From CAWEHT01 sp963808455 (GTDB taxonomy: Bacteria > Chloroflexota > Anaerolineae > CG2-30-64-16), in the NCBI GenBank assembly GCA_963808455.1, contig CAWEHT010000112.1, positions 1 through 26,004 of the forward strand: a DNA stretch of 26,004 bases, in the 5' to 3' direction. Shown piece after piece: positions 1 through 8,647 of the stretch. Numbering within the stretch: position 1 is the first letter of the stretch; every line of letters starts with the position of its first letter. A program made the position numbers and the translations under genes. The notes below the pieces were generated by a model. That model saw only the letters and a list, made by a program, of their open reading frames with translations, ran no database searches and had not been told where the DNA came from.

Positions 1-1
1 T

Positions 2-553
2 GCGGCCATCCAGGGCGCGGCCGATGCGGCCAGGGCGCTTCAGCCGCTGGCGGGCCCGGCAGCCGGCGCCCTGTTCGGCGCCGGCCTGCTGGGGGCCTCG
101 TTGATGGCCGCCGCCGTGCTGCCCATCACGACCTCTTTTGCCATCACCGAGGCCCTGGGCCTGACGAAGGGCGTCGGGCTCGACCCGCGCCGGGCGCCGG
201 CCTTCTTCGGCCTGATCACGGCTGCCCTGGCCCTCGGGGCCGGCCTGGCCATGATCCCGGGCATCCCCGTCATCCGCTTCTTGATCTGGGTCCAGGTCCT
301 CAACGGGATCCTGCTGCCGATCATCCTGGTGTTCATGCTGCTGCTGGCTGGCGATCCGCGCCTGATGGGCGGCCTGAGGAACTCCAGGCGGCAAGACATC
401 CTGGGCTGGACCACATGTGCCCTCATCAGCCTGGCCGTCATCTTTCTGCTGGCGCAGCAGGCGTCGGGCCTGCTCGCTGACGGGCTGGCCGGCCCGCTAG
501 TGAGCCACCTGGCCGGGCCCGGCGAAATATGTTATGATTTGCCAACCTATTGA
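2..553 (+). CDS. Nramp-family divalent metal transporter, C-terminal part
   Basis: The reading frame is open from the window edge and ends at the TGA at 551-553, so only the last ~183 residues are present. The visible part has hydrophobic segments with the C-terminal Nramp pattern: ALQPLAG, then LFGAGLLGAS, then AAAVLPITTSFAITEALG, the NGILLPIILVFML helix, and LMGGLRNSRRQDILGW before a last membrane segment. Nramp proteins import Mn2+/Fe2+ with protons across the inner membrane. The metal-binding DPGN motif of the first helix lies outside the window. The gene is followed 72 nt later, on the same strand and with no terminator between, by an Fe-S protein, so co-transcription is plausible. The TTG/ATG codons at 101-106 are internal and are not the start. 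Confidence 0.85.
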   Translation, partial: AAIQGAADAARALQPLAGPAAGALFGAGLLGASLMAAAVLPITTSFAITEALGLTKGVGLDPRRAPAFFGLITAALALGAGLAMIPGIPVIRFLIWVQVLNGILLPIILVFMLLLAGDPRLMGGLRNSRRQDILGWTTCALISLAVIFLLAQQASGLLADGLAGPLVSHLAGPGEICYDLPTY

Positions 554-625
554 GGAGGCACTCCGCGCAGCCGGGCCGAGCGGTAGCCGGCCGGAAAGGT
601 GCCCTATCGGCAAGAGAGAGGTAGC

Positions 626-1367
626 ATGGACGAGTCTGACAAGAGCGCGCCGGCAGGCATGCGCATCGTGATCAAGAAAAATGGGCCGTACATCGTGCAG
701 GGGAACGTGCCGCTGGTCGCCAAGACGCAGGTCGTTTCGGAGCACGGCGAGCCGCTGACGTGGAAGAAGGAGGGCGCCCTGGAGGCAACCGGCGAGTACG
801 CGTTGTGCCGCTGCGGCCACTCCGGCAACAAGCCTTTCTGCGACGGCACGCACCGCAAGGCCGGCTTCGACGGGACCGAGAGGGCCGACACGGCGCCAAC
901 GGCAGAACGCCAGCTCACCTTCGAGGGCGGCACCAGGTTGATCGTTAAGAAGGACCCGGCGTTGTGCATGGACTCCGGTTTCTGCGGCCTGCGCAAAGCG
1001 GGCATCGCCGAGTACGTGGCAGCCTCGAGCAACGCCGAGGGCGCGTTTGGTGGCGATGGCCATGGTCGAGCGCTGCCCATCCGGCGCGTTGACCTACCGT
1101 ATCGCGGCCGGCGAAGCCGACATCGAAACCGACCTGCCGCAGCAGATCGCCGATACCACCGAGATCACTGCGGACGGCCCCATCGCCGGCCCGCTGTGGG
1201 TAACGGGAGGCATCCCCATCGAGCGTTCGGACGGCCAACCCATGGAGACGCGCAACCGGGTGACGCTGTGCAACTGTGGCCTGTCGGGCATCAAGCCGCT
1301 CTGCGACGGCACGCACCGGCACGAAGCGCAGCGCCAGGCCCGAAGGCGCAGGGTCGCCGGGCGGTAG
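626..1367 (+). CDS. CDGSH / divergent 4Fe-4S / CDGSH iron-sulfur protein (one frame break)
   Basis: The start is the ATG at 626, with a GAGAGG ribosome-binding site 5 nt upstream. Three metal-binding modules can be read in order. The first is a CDGSH zinc-finger-type 2Fe-2S motif, CRCGHSGNKPFCDGTH, near residues 67-82. The second is a divergent 4Fe-4S monocluster ferredoxin-like segment with LCMDSGFC and, later, CPSGALTY. The third is a second CDGSH motif, CNCGLSGIKPLCDGTH. The frame changes between about 1042 and 1055: before it the first frame reads AEGAFGG, after it a different frame reads VAMAMVERCPSGALTY. One indel splits the second module, so the two halves surely form one protein of ~246 residues. 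Such proteins are thought to be cytoplasmic electron-transfer or cluster-transfer proteins. The upstream Nramp gene suggests a link to iron handling, which is inference. Confidence 0.85.
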
Positions 1368-1401
1368 GGACGCGAGCGGCGGGCGCGCGAGCGACGTTTG
1401 G

Positions 1402-1506
1402 AACACGAAGGCACGAAGCGGCGCGAAGCGCACGAAGCATGAAGGACGCGAAACGCGGAGGCTTTGGATCACGAAAGGCGCGAAACGAAGCGAAAGGCAC
1501 GAAAGG
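1402..1506. repeat. Degenerate CACGAAGG-type short repeats
   Basis: After the CDGSH stop the DNA changes to a degenerate purine-rich repeat built on CACGAAG(G), GCGCGAAG and ACGAAAGG, at least eight imperfect copies in ~105 bp. Open frames through here have no recognisable protein signal. It is best read as decayed tandem repeat in a gap of about 640 bp (1368-2011) that holds no supported gene. Confidence 0.55.
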
Positions 1507-1689
1507 GCTCGCCGAGATCGATTCAACAGGACAAGGCACGCGAGACGGTGCCTGGGTGCAGGAAAAGGGCGGCGGGGAGTGCGTGGGCCACAACAATGCA
1601 CACCGAAGGGGATGCCAGCGTGAAGGCGGCTGCCCGTGCGGCCTGGTGAGCCCTGGTGGCCGGCCTTCGAGGCCGAAGCTGCCGGCGAC

Positions 1690-1875
1690 TTAGTGGTTCA
1701 TCCGCTAAATTCCTCGCGGGGCCGCCGGGGGTTGCGCAGTCCCCGCAGGGCGAAACCCGTCGGCTGCAACATCAAGCCTGTTCAAACAGGCTGAGATGCC
1801 GGTCGTCAGTGCGCCTCGGTGCACTTCGTGTGCCAGGCGCCAGTGTGCAGCCAACTTGCCGGATGAACCACTTAG
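1690..1875. repeat. MITE-like element with terminal inverted repeats, copy A
   Basis: The left arm (1690-1713, TTAGTGGTTCATCCGCTAAA) and right arm (1853-1874, ACTTGCCGGATGAACCACTT) are imperfect inverted repeats that share the core AGTGGTTCATCCG. The interior is GC-rich and contains a hairpin, AGCCTGTT-CA-AACAGGCT, near 1774-1791. The same arms occur at 22229-22438 around an interior that is largely different in sequence. There is no ORF with transposase features, so this would be non-autonomous if mobile. It could also be a conserved noncoding RNA or repeat family. No target duplication could be confirmed by eye. Confidence 0.6.
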
Positions 1876-1984
1876 GCTTGCCTCCAATAACTGGATTTGC
1901 TGACCCCGACCAGCGCCCTACCGCGGGCCACGCGTGGAACCGTGCCTCTCGTGGTCGTGATACCTGCCCTCGCCGCGGCGCGAG

Positions 1985-2085
1985 CATCCGCGCATCCGCG
2001 CATCTGCGGCGTCATCCGTGGTCGGCCCAAGCTCCGGCCCCGACCGCGGCGTCATCCGCGGTCGGCCCGAGCTCCGGCCCCGGCC
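1985..2085. repeat. 8-bp triplet and 40-bp tandem duplication
   Basis: Three near-exact copies of CATCCGCG (1985-2008, third copy CATCTGCG) run into two copies of a 40-bp unit at 2006-2045 and 2046-2085, which differ at about 4 positions. The second array overlaps the last ~25 codons of the membrane protein gene at 2012-2827, so the C-terminal GPELGPTADDAAVGA tail of that protein comes from repeat DNA. Confidence 0.7.
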
Positions 2086-2827
2086 GCGCTACCCACGCCT
2101 GCGCCTGCGCCCACTGGCGCCGTGAGATGGGCAGAAAAAGGATCAGCCAGAGCGCCCAGCCCGCCGCCAGGGAGGGGACCATGCCCACCAGCGGCATCGT
2201 CAGATAGGGGACGATGAACATGACGGACATGACCAGCGCCACGAGCGCGGCCTGCCGTGCCACCGTCCACAGGCTGTGACGCGCCTCGTAGCTGCTGATG
2301 GTGCCCATGATCGGGAAGACTGTGGCGAAGCCCTGGAGATAGCCCCGGCCGCCGACGAGGAAGAGCACGATGGCTGCGATGATCGGCCATTTCAGCCAGA
2401 CCGGCAGCGTGCTGCGGTGCCCGGGCTCGGCCCGATAGGGCAGCAGACGGAACGCCGCGAGCCCTATAGCGAACGTGCCAATCGTCGCCACCCAGTAGTT
2501 CGTCGCCGTGTGCGGCACGACCGCGGCCAGGCCGGCCCCGATGGCACAGTAGGCCGCGGTCGAAATGACGATAGTGGGCACGATCGGCGTCCGCTTGCCC
2601 TGGTGCAGCCAGCGGACGGCCTGCATGAAGAGGAAGAAGAGGTCCAGCCCGAGCACGGTGGTGACGTCAACGGCCCTGCCGGTGACCAAGGTCATGCCTG
2701 TGAAGGGGATCGGCAGCGATAACAGGAGGGCTTTCCACTTGGCCGACTTGACATAAGCGATGGCCGTCGCCTGGATCGAGAGCACCAGGATCACGGCAAC
2801 GTCCAGTTCTGACAGCCTCAACGCCAT
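2012..2827 (-). CDS. Multi-pass membrane protein of unknown function
   Basis: This is a 271-residue protein I do not recognise. The start is the ATG at 2827-2825, with AAGGGG about 6 nt upstream, and the stop is TGA. It is almost entirely hydrophobic, with about 7-8 likely membrane helices, for example VAVILVLSIQATAIAYV near residue 10, VLGLDLFFLFMQAV near 60, WPIIAAIVLFLVGG near 148 and AALVALVMSVMFIVPYL near 190, and a last one near 218-237. Short polar loops contain HQGKRTP and RAEPGHRS. It starts 60 nt after the stop of the twin-FHA ABC transporter on the same strand, so it is probably the last gene of that operon. The charged/alanine-rich C-terminal tail is encoded by the 40-bp tandem duplication and may be a recent extension. 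Confidence 0.65.
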   Translation of the reverse strand: MALRLSELDVAVILVLSIQATAIAYVKSAKWKALLLSLPIPFTGMTLVTGRAVDVTTVLGLDLFFLFMQAVRWLHQGKRTPIVPTIVISTAAYCAIGAGLAAVVPHTATNYWVATIGTFAIGLAAFRLLPYRAEPGHRSTLPVWLKWPIIAAIVLFLVGGRGYLQGFATVFPIMGTISSYEARHSLWTVARQAALVALVMSVMFIVPYLTMPLVGMVPSLAAGWALWLILFLPISRRQWAQAQAWVARPGPELGPTADDAAVGAGAWADHG

Positions 2828-2862
2828 GCATGCCCCTTTTCACCATTTGTCAAGAAGCCCAA

Positions 2863-2890
2863 CCCCTTACTCCCTACTCCCTATTCCCTA
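2863..2890 (-). repeat. GGGAATA/GGGAGTA heptamer array at the ABC gene stop (G4-capable)
   Basis: On the minus strand the array reads GGG-AATA-GGG-AGTA-GGG-AGTAA-GGGG, which is four G-runs with 4-5 nt loops and fits the quadruplex pattern. The TAG stop of the twin-FHA ABC gene (2890-2888) shares its G with the first GGG run. A second array of the same type, in the same orientation relative to its gene, lies at the stop of the nitroreductase gene (25030-25069). Confidence 0.75.
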
Positions 2891-5653
2891 CACCGTGTCC
2901 TTGCCTTTCTGGGAAAGCGCCGTCAGGGCGGTGCACACCGCCGCAATAGCGATCAGCACGCCCCAGGGCAGCAGCAGGTGGCGCAGGTTGTGGGCATAGT
3001 CCACGGAGAACCCGCTCGCCGGCAGCGCCTCGATGCTGCCAATGGCCTGCAGCCCCCAGTGCGTGGCGCTGATATCGGAGACGTATTTCACGGCCCCTTC
3101 CAGCGGGAAGATGGCGCCGGCAAAGATGATCTGCACGAAAAGCACCAGCAGGATCATGTAGACGACCATGTCGGAGCTCCGCGAGATGGATGAGATCAGC
3201 AGCCCAAGGCAGATGCTGGCAACCGTGGTCAGCACCAGCGTGATGTAAATCTCGATCACGGGCGAGGCGATGATCCCGTCGTGCGGATAGGCCACCTTGA
3301 AGCGCAACACGATCAGCAGCAACGCGCATTGCAGCAAGGCGAAGGCGCCCAGCACGGCGATCTTGGAGGCCAGGTAAGGCAAGATCTTCAGGTTCACCAT
3401 CCGCTCGCGCCGATAGATGGGGTCCTCTTTGATGAGCTCGTAGGCTGCCCCGAAGAATCCCAAGCAGGTTGGCGGCCAGCGCCAGCATAAACGCGATGCG
3501 CTGCGCCTGGGCTGCCTGCGTGTAGGCCTGTCCCACGAGGTCCGGCGAGAGGGTGCCGGCCGCTATCTGCGGCCAGCTGCCCGTCAGGTCGCCCGCGTGG
3601 GCCATCAACAGCAGGAAAATGCCGATGATCGGCATGGCGGCCAACAGGATGAACAGGCTCAGAGGGTCGCGAAACACCAGGTTGAGGTTGCGCCGCGCCA
3701 GCACGCCGAACTGTCGCATCGTCAACACGGTCGGGCGCTCCGGGCGGTAAGCCCGTGGGGCCGCGGAAGCGCCGGAGGGTTCGGCGGGCCGGGACGCGCC
3801 GGCCGCAACTTCGGGCGCGGAGGCCGGGTCGATCGCCCGCAGGCGGGCGGCCACGTGCTCCTGATAAAGCTGCGAGCTCCTGAAGCAGGCCTCCCAGGCC
3901 TCGGCGGCCGTCGCGAAGGGCAGCTGCGCGCCGGGCGTGGCGCTCCCTGTAGCCCCAGGGGCGGCGTCGCGGTTGGCCGGGGCGGCGCCGGGCGCGGGCA
4001 AACGTCCCGCGTCACCTGTGGGGCCCTGGCCGGCGCCCGTGCCGGCAGCATTGCCGCCCGCAGCCGCCGAGGCCGGTCCGGTGCGCCCTTCACCCTCCCC
4101 CGTGGCCGGCGCATCTCCGGCCCTGCCGTCCGGGCCGCCCCATCCCGGTGGGGGTGGGTTGTGCACCGGGTCCAGTGGCTGCGTCAGCCGCGTGTAGATA
4201 TCGGCGAAGTCCGCCGCGCCGAAGAAGCCCAACGCATCCTGGGGCGGGCCGAAGTAAACGAGCCGGCCATCGGCCATGAACGCGACATAGGTGCACTGCG
4301 TGATGTTGGCGGTGGCATGCGTCACGAGGATCACCGTGCGCCCGCCGTCGGCGAGCTGGCGCAGGGTATACATCATCTTCTTCTCGAGCCCGGGATCCAG
4401 CCCCGACGTGGGCTCGTCAAGGAAGAACAGGCCCGGGCCGGCGAGCAGCTCGACCGCAATACTGACGCGCTTGCGCTGGCCACCGCTGAGCCGGCTCACC
4501 TGCTTGGACTCGTGCGCGGTCATCTCGACCTGGTCCAGCGCGTCGTTGACCCGGCAGCGTCACTTCATCCGGTGTGGCGTCGGGCAGGCGCAGCTCCGCC
4601 GCGTAGGTCAGGGCGCCGCGCACGGAGAGCTGGCCGTGGATGATGTCGTCCTGCGGCACGTAACCGAAGATGTTCTCATAGGCGCTGTAATTGGTGTAAA
4701 GGTCGTCGCCATTGATCAAGACGCGCCCCTGGGCCGGGGCAAAACCCGTGAGCGCCTTCAGCAGCGTGCTCTTGCCCGCGCCGCTGCCGCCTACCAAGCC
4801 GACGAACTCGCGCGGGTAGATCGAGAGGCTCACGTCGTTGAGGATCAGCCGGGTCGCCGACGGGCCGCCCAGGATGCGCCGCAGCGCGCCACCGGCGGGC
4901 ACCCGCGGTTGAGGTGCAGACCGTCGAGCCGGTAAAGTCCCTCGGGCGAGGCTTGCGTCAGCCCCTCCTGGTTGTACAGCAGGCGGAACGGCCCGATCTG
5001 GATCACGTCGCCTGCCTTCACCAGCGTGGGCTTTGCCAGTTTGCGCCCGTTGACGAACGTGCCGTTCGTGCTGTTCAGGTCAGACAGCACGTGCCCATCG
5101 GGTGTCAGCTCCATGCCGCGCGTGTTGGCGCGAGACGGCGGGATGCGCCAGGCGCACCTGATTGGAAGGGTCACGCCCGATGGTGTAAGAGGCCAGGCCG
5201 GAGACATCTTTCAGGTGGTCCAGCCGGATCAGACCTTTCTTCGCGCGCTGGTCAACGCCGCTCACGAAGGTCAGGCTCACGGAGTTCCCGTGCTGGTCTC
5301 CGATGCGGATGATGTCGCCATCCTGGAGCTTCTGCGCGGCCTGTGGCTGAAGGCGCCGGCCGCTGACCGAGGTGCCGTTCGTGCTGCCCAGGTCGGTCAG
5401 CCAGAAGCCGTCGGCCCGCTCTTCCAACTGAGCGTGCCCGGCGCGAGACGGCCGAGTTGGCCACCACCACCTGGTTCTCGGGCTGCCGCCCGATGATCCA
5501 CTGGCCGCCCTCGCCGCTGCCGGGCGGTGGGCCGACGAGGGAAAAGGATTCCTTCGGCTGCCCCGGTTCCTGCACGATCAGGCGCGGCCCCGGGTCCTCA
5601 ACCCGCACCGTACTCGGGGCCGACTGCCCCAACGGGCCCTGTGGCCTGTTCAT
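2888..5653 (-). CDS. Twin-FHA ABC transporter, ABCG-like ATPase fused to ABC-2 permease (about five frame breaks)
   Basis: The start is the ATG at 5653-5651 behind a GGAGGGG site, 14 nt after the kinase stop; the stop is TAG at 2890-2888. Domains in order are: FHA1 (WIIGRQPENQ, AVSRR, DLGSTNGTSV); FHA2 (YTIGRDPSNQ, AVSRQHA, DLNSTNGTFVNG); an ABCG-type ATPase with Walker A GGSGAGKST, Q-loop YVPQDD, signature LSGGQRKR, Walker B LFFLDEPTSGLD and H-loop THA; a ~120-residue Gly/Ala/Pro-rich linker; and a six-helix-type ABC-2 permease containing YRRERMVNL. Both FHA domains keep the Arg, Ser and Asn-Gly residues that bind phosphothreonine. The frame changes near 5440, 5135, 4905, 4553 and 3465, yet the domain content continues without loss across every break. 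Full length would be ~920 residues. It probably exports an unknown substrate under control of the upstream kinase and phosphatase. Confidence 0.85.
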
Positions 5654-5667
5654 TGCCCCTCCTACTA

Positions 5668-8629
5668 TCACTGGACCCCAGTCAGGTCCAGCACCATCAA
5701 GTTAGTGAACCCGGCGCTGGCCTGCCCACCGGCATAGAGAGCCCCCAGGCCCAGCTGGAGGCCGCCTGTCGTGGTCACATTCGCGGCGTTCGTCGTCCAC
5801 AGCTGCTGGCCGTTGGCGTCGACCTCGAGCTGGCTGCCCGCGGCCCTGGCGATGAGGTTGTTCTCACCTTGCCGCGCCCAGGCCGGTGTGGAGCGCCGAG
5901 TTGTAGGTCCAATTCTGCAGCGCCGTCTCCTGCCCGCCGGACGACTGGTCCACTGCGAAGTAGCCGTTCGGCAGAAATGCCGCCGTGTAGCAGTTGTTGA
6001 TGGTGCTGTCCTGGCATCGAAAAGCGATGACGGCGCCTGCCCCGCTGGAGGCCGAAGCGAAGGTCACGTTCACGCTCGCCACGAAATCGGCGACGTCAAC
6101 GTTCGGCACCGGCCGGTGCGCTATGACACCATTCTGGTACGCCGCGAGCGTCGCGGTGAGCTTGCCGCCGTTGATCTCGAAATCGCCGTAGCCGACCTGG
6201 TCGGTCAGCGGCCCAAGCGCCCAGCCCAGCGAGTTGTCGTCGAAGCGCTCCATGACCAGCAACCTGCCCAACGTCCCGCCTGCCCCCGTGGTCCCTCCGG
6301 CCGGTTGGGTGACGAAAAGGTTGCGGAAAGCCACCCTGGCCTGATCCCCCTGGCGTGCCAGGGAGACGCCCAGCTGTATGCTGCCGGAACTGAAGGTGGC
6401 ATCGCTCAGCACCAACAGCCGCTGCCCGTTGGCATAAAGCGCGAACGTTGACCCCGACGCGACGACGGCGAGAGTATTGGTCTGCCCGGCGCCGGTAAGG
6501 ATCGCGGTACCAGGCGTCCAATCTTGCAACGCCGAGAACTGCCCGTTCTGCCAGCGCCCGAAACTGAAGGCGCCGGAAGACCTGAAGCCTGCCCAGTAGC
6601 AGTTGTTATCCGTATTGTCCTGGCAGCGGAAGTAAATATCGATCCCGGCGTCCTGGCTTGCCTGGAGGAAGGTGGCATCCAGGCTGAGCTGAAAATCCTG
6701 GGCCGTCACGCCGGGCACCGCGCCGTAGACGCCGCCACCGTCGGTCAAGGCCTGCACCGTCTCCACATAGGTGCCGTTTTGAAATTCGTCATCCCATGAG
6801 GTATGTTGCCCCTGGCCCCGGCCTGTGTCCCAGCCGTTCTGATTCGAGGCGAAGGTGTCGTAGAAGAGGACCCCTGGCGCGCCTTGCGTTTGCGAGAACG
6901 AAGCCGGCATCACGGCCGTCGGGACTGCCGGCGGGGGCACTGCCGTGTCGGTGGGAGGGATCGGCGTGTCAGCGGGTGGCAGCGGCGTGTCAGTCGCCGG
7001 CAACGACGTGTCGGTCGGCACTGCGGTGGGCGGCAACGGCGTATCCGTCGGCGGGGCGGCGGTGTCCGTGGCCGGGAAGGGCGTGTCGGTGGGTGGCTCC
7101 GCCGTGTCAGTGGCCCCGGGCAGGACCGCCGCACCGACTGTCGCGGTGTCCACCGCCTGGCCACCGGGAGTGCCGGCGCCCAGGGCGCCCGCCTGGGAGG
7201 CGCCCTGCCCGCCCGAGGGCTCCCCGCCCTGGGCTGTCGCCTCCGGCGTTGGCCCGCCGGCCCCGGAGGCCGCAGCCGCCGTCTCAACCTCTGGGACGGG
7301 CGGGTTCCCCTCTGCGCCGGCCTGCCTGGCCTCGGCCACGGCCTCCGCCGTCAGCGCGAGGCCAGGGGAGAACAAGGCCGTCCCATTCACGCCGGGCGGC
7401 AGAGAGGGAGTCCCTGCGCCCCCGGTCGTTCCCCCCTGGGCCGCCGCCGTGGCGGCTGCAGCGGTCCCGTTTGCGAGGGCGAGCGCCCCTGTGGGGGGCG
7501 TGCCAGACGCGCCCTCCGGCGTCAAGGGCGACGGAGAACCCGTGGACAGGCCGGCGAGCGACACCTGCGACGGGGTGGGCGTGCCCGCGCCGCCCCGCCC
7601 GAGATCGGCGAAGTGCTTTGCCAGGGCCAGGGCGCCGATCGCGACGACGGCTACCAGCGCCACGGCCAGCCAGCGTGCCGGCCGCCCGCCGGCCAGCGCC
7701 TGGCGCACGGGCTCCAGCGATCCCTGCAGGTCGCTCGCCCCGGGCAGGCGCCGCCCCGGCGCCGCCTCGGTCACCCGCATCGTGGGCGCCACGGTTGTCT
7801 TCCCCGGGGCGACCGTGGCTCCCACCCCCACCCCCAGCGCCTGGCGCATCTGCTCGGCGGTCTGGAAGCGCTGCGTGGTGTGAGGGTCCATGGCCTTGAG
7901 GACGGCCGCCTGCGTCGCCGGGGACACCGCCGCATTGAGCCTACGCGGTGGCACCAGCGGCGTCGATTCGGCCAGGCGGTCGATGGCATCCGGTGGGACC
8001 TGGCCGGTCAGCAGATAGTAGAGCGTGGCGCCCAGGGCGTACACGTCGGATCGGGCATCGGTGCGGCCCATGCCGTACTGCTCAGGCGGCGAGAACCCCT
8101 GGGTGATAGCATGGCTGCCCGTCTTCGTGCTCATCGCCGGATCGTAGACCTTGGAGATGCCGAAGTCCACGAGCATCGCCCGCCCGTCCGGGGTCACGAT
8201 GATGTTTTGTGGCTTGATGTCACGGTGGATGATCGGCCGGATCTGCGAGTGCAGGTAGATCAGAGCGTCGCAAACCTGCCCGACCCAGGTCAGGGCTTCG
8301 GCCTCGGCCAGGTGGCCGCCATGATCTTGCACCATGGCGGCCAGGCTCTGCCCCTCGACGAAATCCATAACGAGGTATTGGCCCTGGCCCGGGAGGATGA
8401 AGTGGTCGGTCACGCGCGGCAGGCTCGGATGCTTGAGGCTGGCCAGGATCACCGCCTCTTCTTCGAATTGCTCGACCGCTGCCTCGCTGGTATCCAGGTT
8501 CTCCTTGAGGGCGCAGGCGCGGTTGCGCACGGTATCCCACGACCGATAGACTGCCCCAAAGCCGCCCTGTCCGATCAAAGCATCGATGCGGTAGCGGTTG
8601 TTCAGCACCTGCCCTACGTCCAGCGCCAT
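5668..8629 (-). CDS. PknB-type membrane Ser/Thr protein kinase with outer LamG-like domains (one frame break)
   Basis: The start is the ATG at 8629 with a GGGAGGA site, 18 nt after the phosphatase stop. The N-terminal kinase domain (residues ~13-270) has the glycine loop GQGGFGAVY (20-28), Lys42 in ALKENL, HRDIKPQN (135-142), DFG (155-157) and PPEQ (181-184), so it looks active. A single membrane helix follows (~316-338, LAVALVAVVAIGALALA). Next comes a ~250-residue low-complexity Pro/Thr/Ala linker, and then two related beta-rich domains in which FDDNSLGW/FASNQNGW, FRCQD and NNCY recur, resembling LamG/DUF1080-type folds. The frame stops at 5864, but the other frame goes on with QGENNLIARAAGSQLEV through LMVLDLTGVQ to a TGA at 5670-5668, so an indel near 5867-5880 splits the second outer domain. 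The kinase probably senses something outside the membrane. Confidence 0.9.
6904..7120 (-). repeat. In-frame Thr-Asp-Thr/Pro coding repeat in the kinase linker
   Basis: The outer linker of the kinase is encoded by imperfect repeats that give units like TDTPLPPTAVP and TDTAVPP, with period about 7-12 residues. On the plus strand this shows as recurring GGCGTGTCGG and relatives. Such arrays can change length by slippage and would act as an extended spacer between membrane and sensor domains. Confidence 0.8.
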
Positions 8630-8647
8630 CCCATCTTCCTCCCAGTC

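Noticed and set aside
1656..2207. 183-codon plus-strand frame across the repeat-rich gap
   Set aside because: It runs through inverted-repeat and tandem-repeat DNA and the 3' end of the opposite-strand membrane gene; its composition is not protein-like.
3597..4643. 348-codon plus-strand frame
   Set aside because: It is antisense to the ABC ATPase and its low-complexity linker.
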